Below are positions 1 through 7,665 of a DNA stretch of 8,797 nucleotides, piece by piece. Location of the stretch: assembly GCA_000759655.1 (NCBI GenBank), contig KN173970.1, positions 11,821 through 20,617 of the forward strand, given 5' to 3'. Made by a program: the position numbers and the translations under genes. A model generated the notes under the pieces. It was not told the DNA's origin. It saw nothing but the letters and a program-made list of their open reading frames with translations, and did no database searches. The DNA is from Acidicaldus organivorans. Its GTDB lineage: Bacteria > Pseudomonadota > Alphaproteobacteria > Acetobacterales > Acetobacteraceae. Within the stretch, counting starts at the first letter, position 1. Each line of letters opens with the position of its first letter.

Positions 1-1
1 G

Positions 2-925
2 ACCAAGCAGACCGGCCCTGCCGGGCGCCTGGTGCGCCGCCTCTACATCGAGGCGGGCGCGGCGATCGCCCGCGAATTTTACCTCTCCCTCCTCATCGAC
101 CGCAAAACCGGCCGGCTCACCTTCGTCGCCTCGGCCGAAGGGGGGATGGAGATCGAGGAGGTGGCGGCGCGGGCGCCGGAGAAGATCGTCCGGGTCGCGG
201 TCGATCCGGCGGCGGGGTTCTTCCCCTATCAGGCGCGCCGCATCGCCTTCGCGCTTGGGCTCGAGGGGGAGGCGCGCGGCGCGTTCGGGCGCCTTCTGGA
301 GGCGTTGCACCGCGCCTTTTGGGAGCTCGATGCGGCGATCATCGAGATCAACCCGCTGGTGCTCACCGCTGAGGGCCGCCTGCTTGCCCTCGATGCCAAG
401 CTCTCCTTCGAGGACAATGCGCTCTTCCGCCATCCGGAGGCCGAAGCGCTGCGGGACGAGAGCGAGGAAGACCCCAAGGAGCTCGAGGCCTCCCGCCATG
501 GCCTCAACTATGTCGCCCTCGACGGGACCATCGGCTGCATGGTCAACGGCGCCGGGCTCGCCATGGCGACGATGGACATCATCAAGCTCTATGGCGGCGA
601 ACCGGCCAATTTCCTCGACGTCGGAGGGGGCGCGACCAAGGAGAGGGTGGCGGCGGCGTTCAAGATCATCCTCTCCGACCCCAAGGTCAAAGCCGTCCTC
701 ATCAACATCTTCGGCGGCATCATGCGCTGCGACGTGATCGCCGAGGGCGTGGTGGCGGCGGCGCGCGAGGTGTCGCTCTCCGTTCCCCTCGTCGTCCGCC
801 TCGAAGGGACCAATGTCGCGCTCGGCAAGGAGATCCTTGCCAAGTCCGGGCTTCCCATCATCGCCGCCGACAATCTCGCCGATGCCGCCGAGAAGGTGGT
901 GCGGGCCGCGAAAGGGGAGATGTGA
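2..925 (+). CDS. sucC: Succinyl-CoA synthetase beta subunit, 5' end missing
   Basis: Cytoplasmic TCA-cycle enzyme: with SucD it converts succinyl-CoA, phosphate and ADP or GDP to succinate, CoA and a nucleoside triphosphate. The window opens inside the gene; 307 codons are visible, starting at ACC (2-4) and reading [19 protein letters not shown]. That block lies near residue 85 of the roughly 390-residue family, so about 80-90 N-terminal residues, including most of the first ATP-grasp subdomain, are missing. The GTG at 32 is internal, not a start. Seen in order (numbered from the first visible codon): EINPLV (Glu115) and [15 protein letters not shown] (Asp131), the metal and nucleotide site region; then the CoA-ligase domain with [38 protein letters not shown] and [10 protein letters not shown]. 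The gene ends with TGA at 923-925, one base before sucD, so the two are surely co-translated. Malate-CoA ligase (MtkA) is a relative, but the sucAB-lpd context favours succinyl-CoA synthetase. Confidence 0.97.
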   Translation, partial: TKQTGPAGRLVRRLYIEAGAAIAREFYLSLLIDRKTGRLTFVASAEGGMEIEEVAARAPEKIVRVAVDPAAGFFPYQARRIAFALGLEGEARGAFGRLLEALHRAFWELDAAIIEINPLVLTAEGRLLALDAKLSFEDNALFRHPEAEALRDESEEDPKELEASRHGLNYVALDGTIGCMVNGAGLAMATMDIIKLYGGEPANFLDVGGGATKERVAAAFKIILSDPKVKAVLINIFGGIMRCDVIAEGVVAAAREVSLSVPLVVRLEGTNVALGKEILAKSGLPIIAADNLADAAEKVVRAAKGEM

Positions 926-926
926 G

Positions 927-1802
927 ATGGCGATCCTCGTCGACCGCAATACCCGCGTCATCACTCAGGGCTTCACCGGCGCCCAGGGCACGTTCCATTC
1001 CGAACAGGCGATCGCCTACGGCACCCAGGTGGTGGGAGGGGTCACCCCCGGCAAGGGCGGCAGCCGCCATCTCGACCGCCCCGTCTTCGACACGGTGGCC
1101 GAGGCGGTGGCGGCGACCGGGGCGACCGCCTCGGCCATCTACGTGCCTCCCCCCTTCGCCGCCGATGCCATCCTCGAGGCGATCGACGCCGAGGTGCCGC
1201 TCATCGTCTGCATCACCGAAGGGATCCCGGTCCTCGACATGGTGCGGGTGAAGCGGGCGCTCGTGGGCTCCCGCTCGCGTCTGATCGGCCCCAACTGCCC
1301 GGGCGTGATCACGCCCGAGGAGTGCAAGATCGGCATCATGCCGGGCCACATCCACCGCCGCGGCAAGGTGGGGATCGTCTCCCGCTCCGGCACGCTGACC
1401 TATGAGGCGGTGGCGCAGACCACCGCCGCCGGGCTCGGCCAGTCGAGCTGTGTCGGCATTGGCGGCGATCCGGTCAAGGGCACCGATTTCGTCGAAGTTC
1501 TCGAGATGTTCCTCGCCGATTCCGAGACCGAGGCGATCATCATGATCGGCGAGATCGGCGGCGAGAGCGAGATCGAGGCGGCGGAGTTCCTCGCCCGCGA
1601 GAAGCGCCGCAAGCCGACGGTGGGGTTCATCGCCGGGGCCACCGCACCGCCTGGCCGCCGCATGGGCCATGCCGGGGCGGTGATCAGCGGCGGGCGGGAT
1701 ACGGCTTCGGCCAAGATGGAGGCGATGCGGGCGGCGGGTATCTTCGTCGCCGAGAGCCCGGCGGCGTTGGGCAGCACTCTCGTCCAGGCGCTCCGTGCGT
1801 AG
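927..1802 (+). CDS. sucD: Succinyl-CoA synthetase alpha subunit
   Basis: 291 residues, the usual length. The alpha subunit binds CoA and carries the phosphohistidine that relays phosphate between succinyl phosphate and the nucleotide held by SucC. The N-terminal CoA-binding Rossmann domain shows [19 protein letters not shown] and GGVTPGKGG; the C-terminal ligase domain shows [31 protein letters not shown] and IMIGEIGG. The active-site histidine is His248 in [10 protein letters not shown]. The start is ATG at 927: the [19 protein letters not shown]-terminus matches the family, and GGGGAG at 914-919 lies 7 nt upstream, inside the end of sucC. An in-frame GTG-type extension to 813 would overlap sucC and gives a non-homologous, arginine-rich tail, so it is not used. 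The stop TAG (1800-1802) forms part of a hairpin. Confidence 0.98.
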   Translation: MAILVDRNTRVITQGFTGAQGTFHSEQAIAYGTQVVGGVTPGKGGSRHLDRPVFDTVAEAVAATGATASAIYVPPPFAADAILEAIDAEVPLIVCITEGIPVLDMVRVKRALVGSRSRLIGPNCPGVITPEECKIGIMPGHIHRRGKVGIVSRSGTLTYEAVAQTTAAGLGQSSCVGIGGDPVKGTDFVEVLEMFLADSETEAIIMIGEIGGESEIEAAEFLAREKRRKPTVGFIAGATAPPGRRMGHAGAVISGGRDTASAKMEAMRAAGIFVAESPAALGSTLVQALRA

Positions 1803-1847
1803 GAGGGGTTCCTCCTATGCATTTTGCGCATATCAATGGGTTATGAG

Positions 1848-1878
1848 TTGCCGGCCGGGGATGAGTGGTTCATATAGG
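1848..1878 (+). promoter_or_regulatory. Weak candidate sigma-70 promoter for sucA
   Basis: TTGCCG (1848-1853) resembles a -35 box. CATATA (1871-1876, 17-nt spacing) or TATAGG (1873-1878, 19-nt spacing) could be the -10 box. The matches are partial, at most 4 of 6 for each box. The 119-nt gap before sucA is much longer than the other junctions inside sucCD and sucB-lpd, which makes a promoter here plausible, but the sequence alone does not prove one. Confidence 0.2.
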
Positions 1879-1884
1879 CGGCCA

Positions 1885-1899
1885 ATCGATCGATCGATC
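1885..1899 (+). repeat. ATCG tetranucleotide tandem repeat
   Basis: The run ATCGATCGATCGATC is 3.75 copies of the self-complementary unit ATCG, ending 22 nt before the sucA start codon. It sits in the leader, upstream of the AGGA ribosome site, so a change in copy number would shift leader spacing or structure rather than the SucA reading frame. Confidence 0.8.
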
Positions 1900-1921
1900 C
1901 AATAACTTCAGGACCCGTATC

Positions 1922-4768
1922 ATGGCAGGCGTCGATATCCTCGCAACCGCCGTCAATGGCGCGAACGCAGCCTTCCTCGCCGATCTCTACGCACGCTGGG
2001 CAGAAAACCCCAACTCGGTGGACCCGAGCTTCGCCGAGTTCTTCGCCGCACTCGACGACGAGGCGCGGGCCATCCTGACCGACGCGCTCGGCGCCTCCTG
2101 GGCGCCGCGCCGCCGCCCGGAGGCGGAAGCTCCGCCGGCCCCCCAGCCGTCCGGGCCGGTGACGGCGGAAGCGGTGCGGCAGGCGGCGCGCGACAGTATC
2201 GGCGCGCTGATGCTGATCCGCGCCTACCGGGTGCGCGGCCATCTCGAGGCCAAGCTCGATCCGCTTGGGCTGCAGGTCCCGAAACCCCATCCCGAGCTCG
2301 ACCCCCGCACCTATGGTTTTTCGGAAGCCGACTGGGACCGTCCGATTTATATCGGCAATGTGCTCGGCCGCGAGACCGCCACGCTGCGCGAGATCATGGC
2401 GATCCTGCGCGAGACCTATTGCGGCTCGATCGGCGTGGAATTCATGCACATCCAGGATCCGGATCAGAAATCCTGGATCCAGCGCCAGATCGAGGGGGTC
2501 GATTGGCGGAAGGGGTTTGCCGCCGAGCGGCGGCGCAAGATCCTGCGTGAACTCATCGAGGCCGAGGATTTCGAGACCTTCTGCCAGCGCAAATTCGTCG
2601 GCACCAAGCGCTTCGGCCTCGAGGGCGGCGAGTCGACCATCCCCGCTCTCCACACCGTGATCGAGACCGCGGCCCGCGACGGGGTGCGCGAGATCGTCAT
2701 CGGCATGCCGCATCGCGGCCGCCTCAACACCCTGGTCAACGTCGTCAAGAAGCCCTTCGTCGCCGTCTTCAGCGAATTTTCCGGCGGCAGCGCGAACCCG
2801 GACGACGTCGAGGGCTCGGGCGACGTCAAATACCATCTCGGCACCTCGACCGATCTCATGATCGACGGCAAGCGGGTCCATGTCTCGCTGCAGCCCAACC
2901 CGTCCCATCTCGAAGCGGTCGATCCGGTGGTGGTGGGCAAGGTGCGCGCCCGCCAGGACATGGACGGCGACACGCGGCGGCGCCGTTCGGTGATGGGGAT
3001 CCTGCTGCATGGCGACGCCGCCTTCGCCGGACAGGGCCTCGTCTATGAGACGATGACGATGAGCCAGCTCATCGGCTATCGCACCGGGGGCACGGTGCAC
3101 ATCGTCGTCAACAACCAGATCGGCTTCACCACCGTCCCCGCCCACGCCTATTCCGGCCTCTACTGCACCGACATCGCCAAGGCGGTGCAGGCGCCGATCC
3201 TCCATGTCAACGGCGACGATCCGGAAGCGGTGGTGTTCTGCGCCGAACTCGCCGCCCGTTTCCGCATGGAGTTCGCCACCGACATCGTGGTCGATATCGT
3301 CTGCTACCGCCGCCACGGCCACAACGAGACCGACGAGCCCGCCTTCACCCAGCCCTTGATGTACAAGGCGATCCGCCAGCACAAGACGATGCGCACCCTC
3401 TATGCCGAGCGTCTGCTGGCGGAAGGCGTCCTTTCCGCCGACGAGATCAAGGACATGACCGCCGCCTTCAACGCCGAGCTCGAGGCGGCCTATGAGGCGG
3501 CGAAGACGTATAAGCCCAACAAGGCCGACTGGCTGGAGGGGCGCTGGAGCGGGCTCAAGCAGGCCGACCAGCAGGATGAGTGGGTCGAGGAGGCGACCGC
3601 CGTTCCCGCTGAGCGGCTGCGCCAGATCGGCGAGGCGCTCTCCCGGGTGCCGGAGGGGTTCGACGTCAACCCCAAGATCGCCCGCCAACTCGAGGCGCGG
3701 CGCGAGATGGTGGAAAAGGGCGAGGGGATCGACTGGGCGACCGCCGAGGCGCTCGCCTTCGGCTCGCTCCTGCTGGAAGGACACCGGGTGCGGCTTTCCG
3801 GCGAGGACAGCCAGCGTGGCACCTTCAGCCAGCGCCACGCCGTGCTGATCGATCAGACCAACCAGCACGAATACGTTCCCCTCAACAACATCGCGCCCGA
3901 TCAGGCGCGCTTCGAGGTCTATAACTCGCTGCTGTCGGAAGCGGGGGTGCTCGGCTTCGAGTACGGGTATTCGCTCGCCGATCCCTACACGCTGGTGCTG
4001 TGGGAGGCGCAGTTCGGCGACTTCGCCAACGGCGCGCAGGTCATCATCGACCAGTTCATCGCCTCGGGCGAGACCAAGTGGCTGCGCATGTCGGGCCTCG
4101 TCATGCTGCTGCCGCACGGCTATGAGGGGCAGGGGCCGGAGCACTCCTCGGCCCGGCTCGAGCGCTACCTGCAGCTTTGCGCCGAGCGCAACATGCAGGT
4201 CTGCAACCTCACCACCCCGGCCAATTATTTCCACGCGCTGCGCCGCCAGCTCAAGCGGAACTTCCGCAAGCCCCTGGTGCTGATGACGCCGAAATCGCTG
4301 CTGCGCCACAAGCTCTGCGTCTCGCGTCTCGAGGAAATGAGCGGGTCGAGCACCTTCCGCACCGTCTATCCCGAGGTCGATACGCTGCGCCCGGCCGAGG
4401 AGATCCGCCGCGTCCTCCTCTGCACCGGCAAGGTCTATTACGACCTGCTCGCCGAGCGGCGCGAGCGGGGCATCGACGATGTCGCGATCATCCGCGTCGA
4501 GCAGCTCTATCCGTTCCCCAAGGTCTCTCTCCCCAAGGTGCTCGCGCCCTACCGGCGCGCCGAAGTGGTGTGGTGCCAGGAGGAGCCGATGAACATGGGG
4601 GCGTGGTGCTTCATCGACCGCCGCCTCGAAGAGGTGCTCGCCGGTCTCGACATCGCCGCCAAACGGCCGCGCTACGTGGGCCGGCCCGAGGCGGCGAGCC
4701 CGGCCACCGGGCTCGCCCGCGTGCATGCCGCCGAGCAGAAAGCGGTGATCGACGCCGCGCTGAGCTGA
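1922..4768 (+). CDS. sucA: 2-oxoglutarate dehydrogenase E1 component
   Basis: 948 residues, normal for E1o (E. coli about 933). This thiamine-diphosphate enzyme decarboxylates 2-oxoglutarate and succinylates the lipoyl group of SucB; it is cytoplasmic. Domains: the N-terminal E2-binding segment at about 8-45 (FLADLYARWAENPNSVDPSF); the ThDP-binding dehydrogenase domain at about 222-550 with GMPHRGRLNTLVNVV (His264), HGDAAFAGQG (His363, Asp365), VVNNQIGFTT (Asn397-Asn398) and RRHGHNETDEPAFTQP (His465, His467); the transketolase pyrimidine domain at about 607-810 with SGEDSQRGTFSQRHAV and GYSLADP; and the C-terminal 2-oxoglutarate dehydrogenase domain to the end. ATG 1922 is chosen because AGGA (1910-1913) lies 8 nt upstream and the family N-terminus begins there; a GTG at 1865 would add 19 non-conserved residues. 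The frame contains no TTA, CTA or TCA codon. The stop TGA lies within a tandem duplication. Confidence 0.98.
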   Translation: MAGVDILATAVNGANAAFLADLYARWAENPNSVDPSFAEFFAALDDEARAILTDALGASWAPRRRPEAEAPPAPQPSGPVTAEAVRQAARDSIGALMLIRAYRVRGHLEAKLDPLGLQVPKPHPELDPRTYGFSEADWDRPIYIGNVLGRETATLREIMAILRETYCGSIGVEFMHIQDPDQKSWIQRQIEGVDWRKGFAAERRRKILRELIEAEDFETFCQRKFVGTKRFGLEGGESTIPALHTVIETAARDGVREIVIGMPHRGRLNTLVNVVKKPFVAVFSEFSGGSANPDDVEGSGDVKYHLGTSTDLMIDGKRVHVSLQPNPSHLEAVDPVVVGKVRARQDMDGDTRRRRSVMGILLHGDAAFAGQGLVYETMTMSQLIGYRTGGTVHIVVNNQIGFTTVPAHAYSGLYCTDIAKAVQAPILHVNGDDPEAVVFCAELAARFRMEFATDIVVDIVCYRRHGHNETDEPAFTQPLMYKAIRQHKTMRTLYAERLLAEGVLSADEIKDMTAAFNAELEAAYEAAKTYKPNKADWLEGRWSGLKQADQQDEWVEEATAVPAERLRQIGEALSRVPEGFDVNPKIARQLEARREMVEKGEGIDWATAEALAFGSLLLEGHRVRLSGEDSQRGTFSQRHAVLIDQTNQHEYVPLNNIAPDQARFEVYNSLLSEAGVLGFEYGYSLADPYTLVLWEAQFGDFANGAQVIIDQFIASGETKWLRMSGLVMLLPHGYEGQGPEHSSARLERYLQLCAERNMQVCNLTTPANYFHALRRQLKRNFRKPLVLMTPKSLLRHKLCVSRLEEMSGSSTFRTVYPEVDTLRPAEEIRRVLLCTGKVYYDLLAERRERGIDDVAIIRVEQLYPFPKVSLPKVLAPYRRAEVVWCQEEPMNMGAWCFIDRRLEEVLAGLDIAAKRPRYVGRPEAASPATGLARVHAAEQKAVIDAALS

Positions 4769-4804
4769 ACCAGAAAGCTGGGCTGAACCAGAAAGACCAG
4801 AAAG
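4764..4804 (+). repeat. 18-bp tandem duplication over the sucA stop codon
   Basis: GCTGAACCAGAAAG occurs at 4764-4777 and again at 4782-4795, an 18-bp period. A 9-bp tandem copy, ACCAGAAAG, follows at 4787-4795 and 4796-4804. The first copy contains the sucA TGA (4766-4768); the second repeats that TGA in the same frame (4784-4786), and a third in-frame TGA lies at 4808-4810. The pattern suggests slipped-strand duplication starting at the end of the coding region. Confidence 0.85.
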
Positions 4805-4822
4805 AACTGAAACCATCAAGAC

Positions 4823-4849
4823 CGGGGCCTGGACGAACGGGGCTGGACG
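4823..4849 (+). repeat. Near-tandem 13/12-bp repeat in the sucA-sucB spacer
   Basis: CGGGGCCTGGACG (4823-4835) is followed by CGGGGCTGGACG (4838-4849), which differs by one missing C. Together with the adjacent 18-bp duplication, most of the 102-nt sucA-sucB spacer consists of short direct repeats. It lies upstream of the GGGGA ribosome site of sucB (4861-4865). Confidence 0.7.
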
Positions 4850-4870
4850 GAAGAAAGAACGGGGATCTCC

Positions 4871-6160
4871 ATGTCGATCGAAGTGAAGGTGCCTGCGCTC
4901 GGCGAGAGCGTGACCACGGCGACGGTCGCCCGCTGGCTCAAGCAGGAGGGCGAGAGTGTCGCGGCCGATGAGCCGCTGGTCGAGCTCGAGACCGACAAGG
5001 TGACGGTCGAGGTCAATGCGCCGCAGGCGGGGGTGCTCGCCTCCATCGCCACCAAGGAAGGGGAGGAAGTGGCGGTCGGGGCCACGCTCGCCTTCATCGA
5101 GGAAGGCGCCAGGGACGGTGTGGCGGAGCCGCCGCGGCGGGCCCGCCCGGGCGTCAATCCTCCGCCCGAGCCGGCAGGCCCGGTCTCCCGGCCCGCTTCC
5201 GCTGCCCCCGCTGCGCCCGCCGCTCAGGCGGCCCCGGCCGCGCAACCAGCGACTGCCGCGGCCCCCAACGTTCCGCCTCTCCCCGCCGCCGCCAAGCTCA
5301 TGGCCGAACATGGGCTCAAGCCTGCCGATCTCGGGGCGGGGGCCGGCAAGGACGGGCGGATCACCAAGGGCGACGTGCTGGCTTTCCTCGAGAAAGCGAG
5401 CGCCAAACCCGCCGCTCCCGCGGAGACGCGGGCACCGCATGCGCCGCGTCCGCTCGAGGAGGGCGAGGAGCGGGTGCGGATGACGCGGCTGCGCCGCACG
5501 ATCGCCCAGCGCCTCAAGGAGGCGCAGAACACCGCCGCCATGCTCACCACCTTCAACGAGGTGGACATGTCGGCGGTGATCGAGCTCCGCAACCGCTACC
5601 GCGAGGCCTTCGAGAAGAAGCACGAAGGCGTGCGGCTCGGCTTCATGTCTTTCTTCGTCCGCGCCTGCTGCGTGGCGCTGCGCGAGTTTCCGGCGGTGAA
5701 TGCCGAGATCGACGGGGATGACGTCATCTACCGCAATTTCGTGCATATGGGGATCGCGGTGGGCGGCCCGAACGGGCTCGTCGTGCCGGTGATCCGCCAT
5801 GCCGAGCGCAAGAGCTTCGCCGAGATCGAGCGCGAGATCGCCGATTTCGGCCGCCGCGCCCGCGAAGGCACGCTCAAGCTCGAGGAGCTCGCCGGCGGCA
5901 CGTTCAGCATCACCAATGGCGGCATCTACGGCTCGCTGATGTCCACCCCGATCCTCAACCCGCCGCAATCGGCCATCCTCGGTATGCACAAGATCCAGGA
6001 GCGCCCGGTGGCGATCGAGGGGCGGATCGAGATCCGGCCGATGATGTATCTCGCCCTCACCTATGATCACCGGATCATCGACGGGCGTGAGGCGGTCTCC
6101 TTCCTGGTGCGGGTGAAGGAAGGGATCGAGGATCCGCGCCGCCTGCTTCTGGATCTCTGA
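4871..6160 (+). CDS. sucB: Dihydrolipoyllysine succinyltransferase (E2 of 2-oxoglutarate dehydrogenase)
   Basis: 429 residues. It forms the core of the complex and moves the succinyl group from E1o to CoA. One N-terminal lipoyl domain (about 2-77) carries the lipoylated Lys43 in [11 protein letters not shown]. An Ala/Pro-rich flexible linker (about 85-134) follows, then the peripheral subunit-binding domain (about 135-175, [13 protein letters not shown] and [15 protein letters not shown]) that docks E1/E3, a second linker, and the acyltransferase domain (about 200-429) with [20 protein letters not shown] and the active-site [12 protein letters not shown] (His400, Asp404). The FNEVDMS motif, the single lipoyl domain and the place directly after sucA favour the succinyl over the acetyl enzyme. 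ATG 4871 has GGGGA at 4861-4865, 5 nt upstream. The gene is in the same reading frame as sucA, 102 nt downstream, and ends 2 nt before lpd. Confidence 0.97.
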   Translation: MSIEVKVPALGESVTTATVARWLKQEGESVAADEPLVELETDKVTVEVNAPQAGVLASIATKEGEEVAVGATLAFIEEGARDGVAEPPRRARPGVNPPPEPAGPVSRPASAAPAAPAAQAAPAAQPATAAAPNVPPLPAAAKLMAEHGLKPADLGAGAGKDGRITKGDVLAFLEKASAKPAAPAETRAPHAPRPLEEGEERVRMTRLRRTIAQRLKEAQNTAAMLTTFNEVDMSAVIELRNRYREAFEKKHEGVRLGFMSFFVRACCVALREFPAVNAEIDGDDVIYRNFVHMGIAVGGPNGLVVPVIRHAERKSFAEIEREIADFGRRAREGTLKLEELAGGTFSITNGGIYGSLMSTPILNPPQSAILGMHKIQERPVAIEGRIEIRPMMYLALTYDHRIIDGREAVSFLVRVKEGIEDPRRLLLDL

Positions 6161-6162
6161 TC

Positions 6163-7551
6163 ATGGCCGCGTCATACGACGTCCTCGTCATCGGCGCCGG
6201 CCCGGGCGGCTATGTCTGCGCCCTCCGCGCCGCCCAGCTCCGTATGAAAGTGGCCTGCGTGGAAAAGCGCACCACGCTCGGCGGCACCTGCCTCAATGTC
6301 GGCTGCATCCCCTCCAAGGCCCTGCTGCACGCCTCCGAGCACGCGGTGGCGCTGCGCCGCTATGCCGAGCAGGGAGTGATCGCCGAGGGGGTGCGGATCG
6401 ACCTCGCCCGCATGATGGCGCACAAGGACGCGGTGGTGAGCGCCAACGTCAAGGGCGTCGAATATCTCTTCCGCAAGAACGGCGTGACCTGGATCCAGGG
6501 CGAGGCGCGCCTCCTCGCCCCCGGTAAGGTCGCGGTTGGGGACGAGACTTATGAGGCGCGTCACGTGGTGATCGCCACCGGCTCGGTGAGCGCCGATCTC
6601 CCCGGCATCACCGTCGATGAGGAACGCATCCTCACCTCGACCGGTGCGCTTTCGCTCACCACCGTGCCGCGGCATCTGGTGGTGGTGGGCGGCGGCTATA
6701 TCGGGCTCGAGCTCGGCAGCGTCTGGCGCCGGCTCGGCGCCGAGGTGACGGTCATCGAGTTCCTCGACCGCATCGTCCCCACCATGGATGGCGAGATCGC
6801 CAAGACCTTCGAGCGGGTGCTGGCCAAGCAGGGGCTCAAGTTCCGCCTCGGCACCAAGGTGGTGGCGGTGGAGCGGCAGGGCGAGGGGGTCACCCTCCGT
6901 CTCGCCGCCGTGAAGGACGGGGCGGAGAGCACGGTCGAAGCGGATGCCGTGCTGATCGCGGTTGGGCGCAAGCCCAATACCGCGGGGCTGGGGCTCGAGG
7001 CGCTCGGCGTGGCGCTCACCGAGAAGGGCTGCATCAAGACCGATCACCGTTTCCAGACGTCAGTGCCCGGCATCTACGCGATCGGCGACGTGATCCCGGG
7101 CCCCATGCTCGCCCACAAGGCCGAGGACGACGGCGTGGCGCTCGCCGAGATCCTCGCCGGGCAGAAGCCGCACATCAATTATGACGCGATCCCCGGCGTG
7201 GTCTATACCTCGCCCGAAGTGGCGGCGGTGGGTGCGACCGAGGAGGCGCTCAAAGCGGCGGGCGTGCGTTACCGGGTGGGCAAGTTCCCCTTCACCGCCA
7301 ATGGAAGGGCGCGGGCGATGGGCGAGACCGAGGGCTTCGTCAAGATCCTCGCCGAGGAGGGGAGCGATCGTCTGCTCGGGGCGCACATCATCGGCCCCGA
7401 TGCTGGGGCGCTGATCGCCGAGCTCGTCACTGCGCTCGAATTCGGGGCGAGCGCGGAGGACGTCGCACGGATCTGCCACGCCCATCCCACGCTGAGCGAG
7501 GCGGTGAAGGAGGCCGCTCTCGCCGTCGAGGGGCGCGCGCTCCATATCTGA
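6163..7551 (+). CDS. lpd: Dihydrolipoyl dehydrogenase (E3)
   Basis: 462-residue FAD flavoprotein that reoxidises dihydrolipoamide on SucB and reduces NAD+. Seen in order: the FAD-binding motif GAGPGG (11-16); the redox disulfide in GGTCLNVGCIPSK (Cys43, Cys48); the NAD-binding GGGYIG (176-181); the second FAD contact YAIGD (Asp309); and the C-terminal dimerisation domain with HAHPTLSE, whose His441 and Glu446 form the catalytic base pair for the partner subunit. ATG 6163 starts 2 nt after the sucB stop. Only a weak GGA (6151-6153) lies upstream, so translation is probably coupled to sucB. The same protein may also serve pyruvate dehydrogenase or the glycine cleavage system, but no such genes are in the window. 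The stop TGA (7549-7551) lies in a tandem duplication. Confidence 0.97.
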   Translation: MAASYDVLVIGAGPGGYVCALRAAQLRMKVACVEKRTTLGGTCLNVGCIPSKALLHASEHAVALRRYAEQGVIAEGVRIDLARMMAHKDAVVSANVKGVEYLFRKNGVTWIQGEARLLAPGKVAVGDETYEARHVVIATGSVSADLPGITVDEERILTSTGALSLTTVPRHLVVVGGGYIGLELGSVWRRLGAEVTVIEFLDRIVPTMDGEIAKTFERVLAKQGLKFRLGTKVVAVERQGEGVTLRLAAVKDGAESTVEADAVLIAVGRKPNTAGLGLEALGVALTEKGCIKTDHRFQTSVPGIYAIGDVIPGPMLAHKAEDDGVALAEILAGQKPHINYDAIPGVVYTSPEVAAVGATEEALKAAGVRYRVGKFPFTANGRARAMGETEGFVKILAEEGSDRLLGAHIIGPDAGALIAELVTALEFGASAEDVARICHAHPTLSEAVKEAALAVEGRALHI

Positions 7552-7610
7552 GAAGCCCAGAGTCTCTGAAAAGCCCAGAGTCTGGGAAACCCTGAATCTG
7601 GGAAACCCTG
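7549..7610 (+). repeat. Tandem duplications over the lpd stop codon
   Basis: TGAGAAGCCCAGAGTCT (7549-7565) is followed by TGAAAAGCCCAGAGTCT (7567-7583): one mismatch and an 18-bp period. The first TGA is the lpd stop; the second is in frame with it. Directly after, TCTGGGAAACCCTG occurs at 7581-7594 and 7597-7610 (16-bp period). CCCAGA occurs twice and its complement TCTGGG twice, so several alternative small hairpins are possible; CCCAGAGTCTGGG (7574-7586) is itself a perfect odd palindrome. Confidence 0.85.
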
Positions 7611-7613
7611 GCC

Positions 7614-7639
7614 TCCGCCCCGTCTCGTGCCGGGGCGGA
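7614..7639 (+). terminator. GC-rich hairpin after lpd, terminator-like but without T-run
   Basis: TCCGCCCCG (7614-7622) pairs perfectly with CGGGGCGGA (7631-7639) around an 8-nt loop: nine base pairs, eight of them G-C. The following bases (AGTCGGTCAGG) hold no T-run, so it may act as an mRNA-stabilising or Rho-assisted 3' structure rather than as an intrinsic terminator. The hairpin lies just before the ribosome site of the next gene, so transcription may well continue into it. Confidence 0.4.
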
Positions 7640-7665
7640 AGTCGGTCAGGGGAGGGAGGGTGAGG

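Larger units (their letters stand above)
1800..1905 (+). promoter_or_regulatory. sucD-sucA leader: hairpin on sucD stop plus overlapping mini-ORFs
   Basis: TAGGAGG (1800-1806) pairs perfectly with CCTCCTA (1811-1817) across a GGTT loop; the left arm includes the sucD stop codon and a perfect AGGAGG Shine-Dalgarno core. The last base of the right arm is the A of an ATG at 1817, which opens a nine-codon frame (MHFAHINGL, stop 1844-1846). Its stop overlaps the next ATG (1843) as ATGA, opening a 20-codon frame that ends at 1903-1905, just before the sucA ribosome site. No long T-run follows the hairpin, so a classic intrinsic terminator is unlikely. The structure is read directly; any role as attenuator or leader peptide is inference, and short frames like these can arise by chance. 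Confidence 0.25.

Noticed and set aside
858..1670. 270-codon minus-strand frame opposite sucD
   Set aside because: It has the same antisense register effect as the others; the sucD sense frame is unmistakable.
2..1802. Reading the first two genes as malate-CoA ligase (MtkA/MtkB)
   Set aside because: The families are related, but the genes run straight into sucA-sucB-lpd and no serine-cycle genes are visible, so succinyl-CoA synthetase is the better call.
1851..1858. CCGGCCGG palindrome in the sucA leader as an operator
   Set aside because: An 8-bp GC-only palindrome is expected by chance in DNA this GC-rich.
1865..1921. Upstream GTG start adding 19 residues to SucA
   Set aside because: The added residues do not resemble SucA N-termini, translate the ATCG repeat, and bypass the well-placed AGGA site 8 nt before ATG 1922.
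1841..6070. A 1409-codon open frame on the minus strand spanning sucA, the spacer and sucB
   Set aside because: It lies in exact codon register with sucA and sucB, where stops can appear only opposite sense TTA, CTA or TCA codons, the rarest Leu and Ser codons in a GC-rich genome. sucA and sucB share one frame, so the open stretch passes through both. Its product is a biased His/Arg/Asp/Gly-rich sequence with no recognisable domain.
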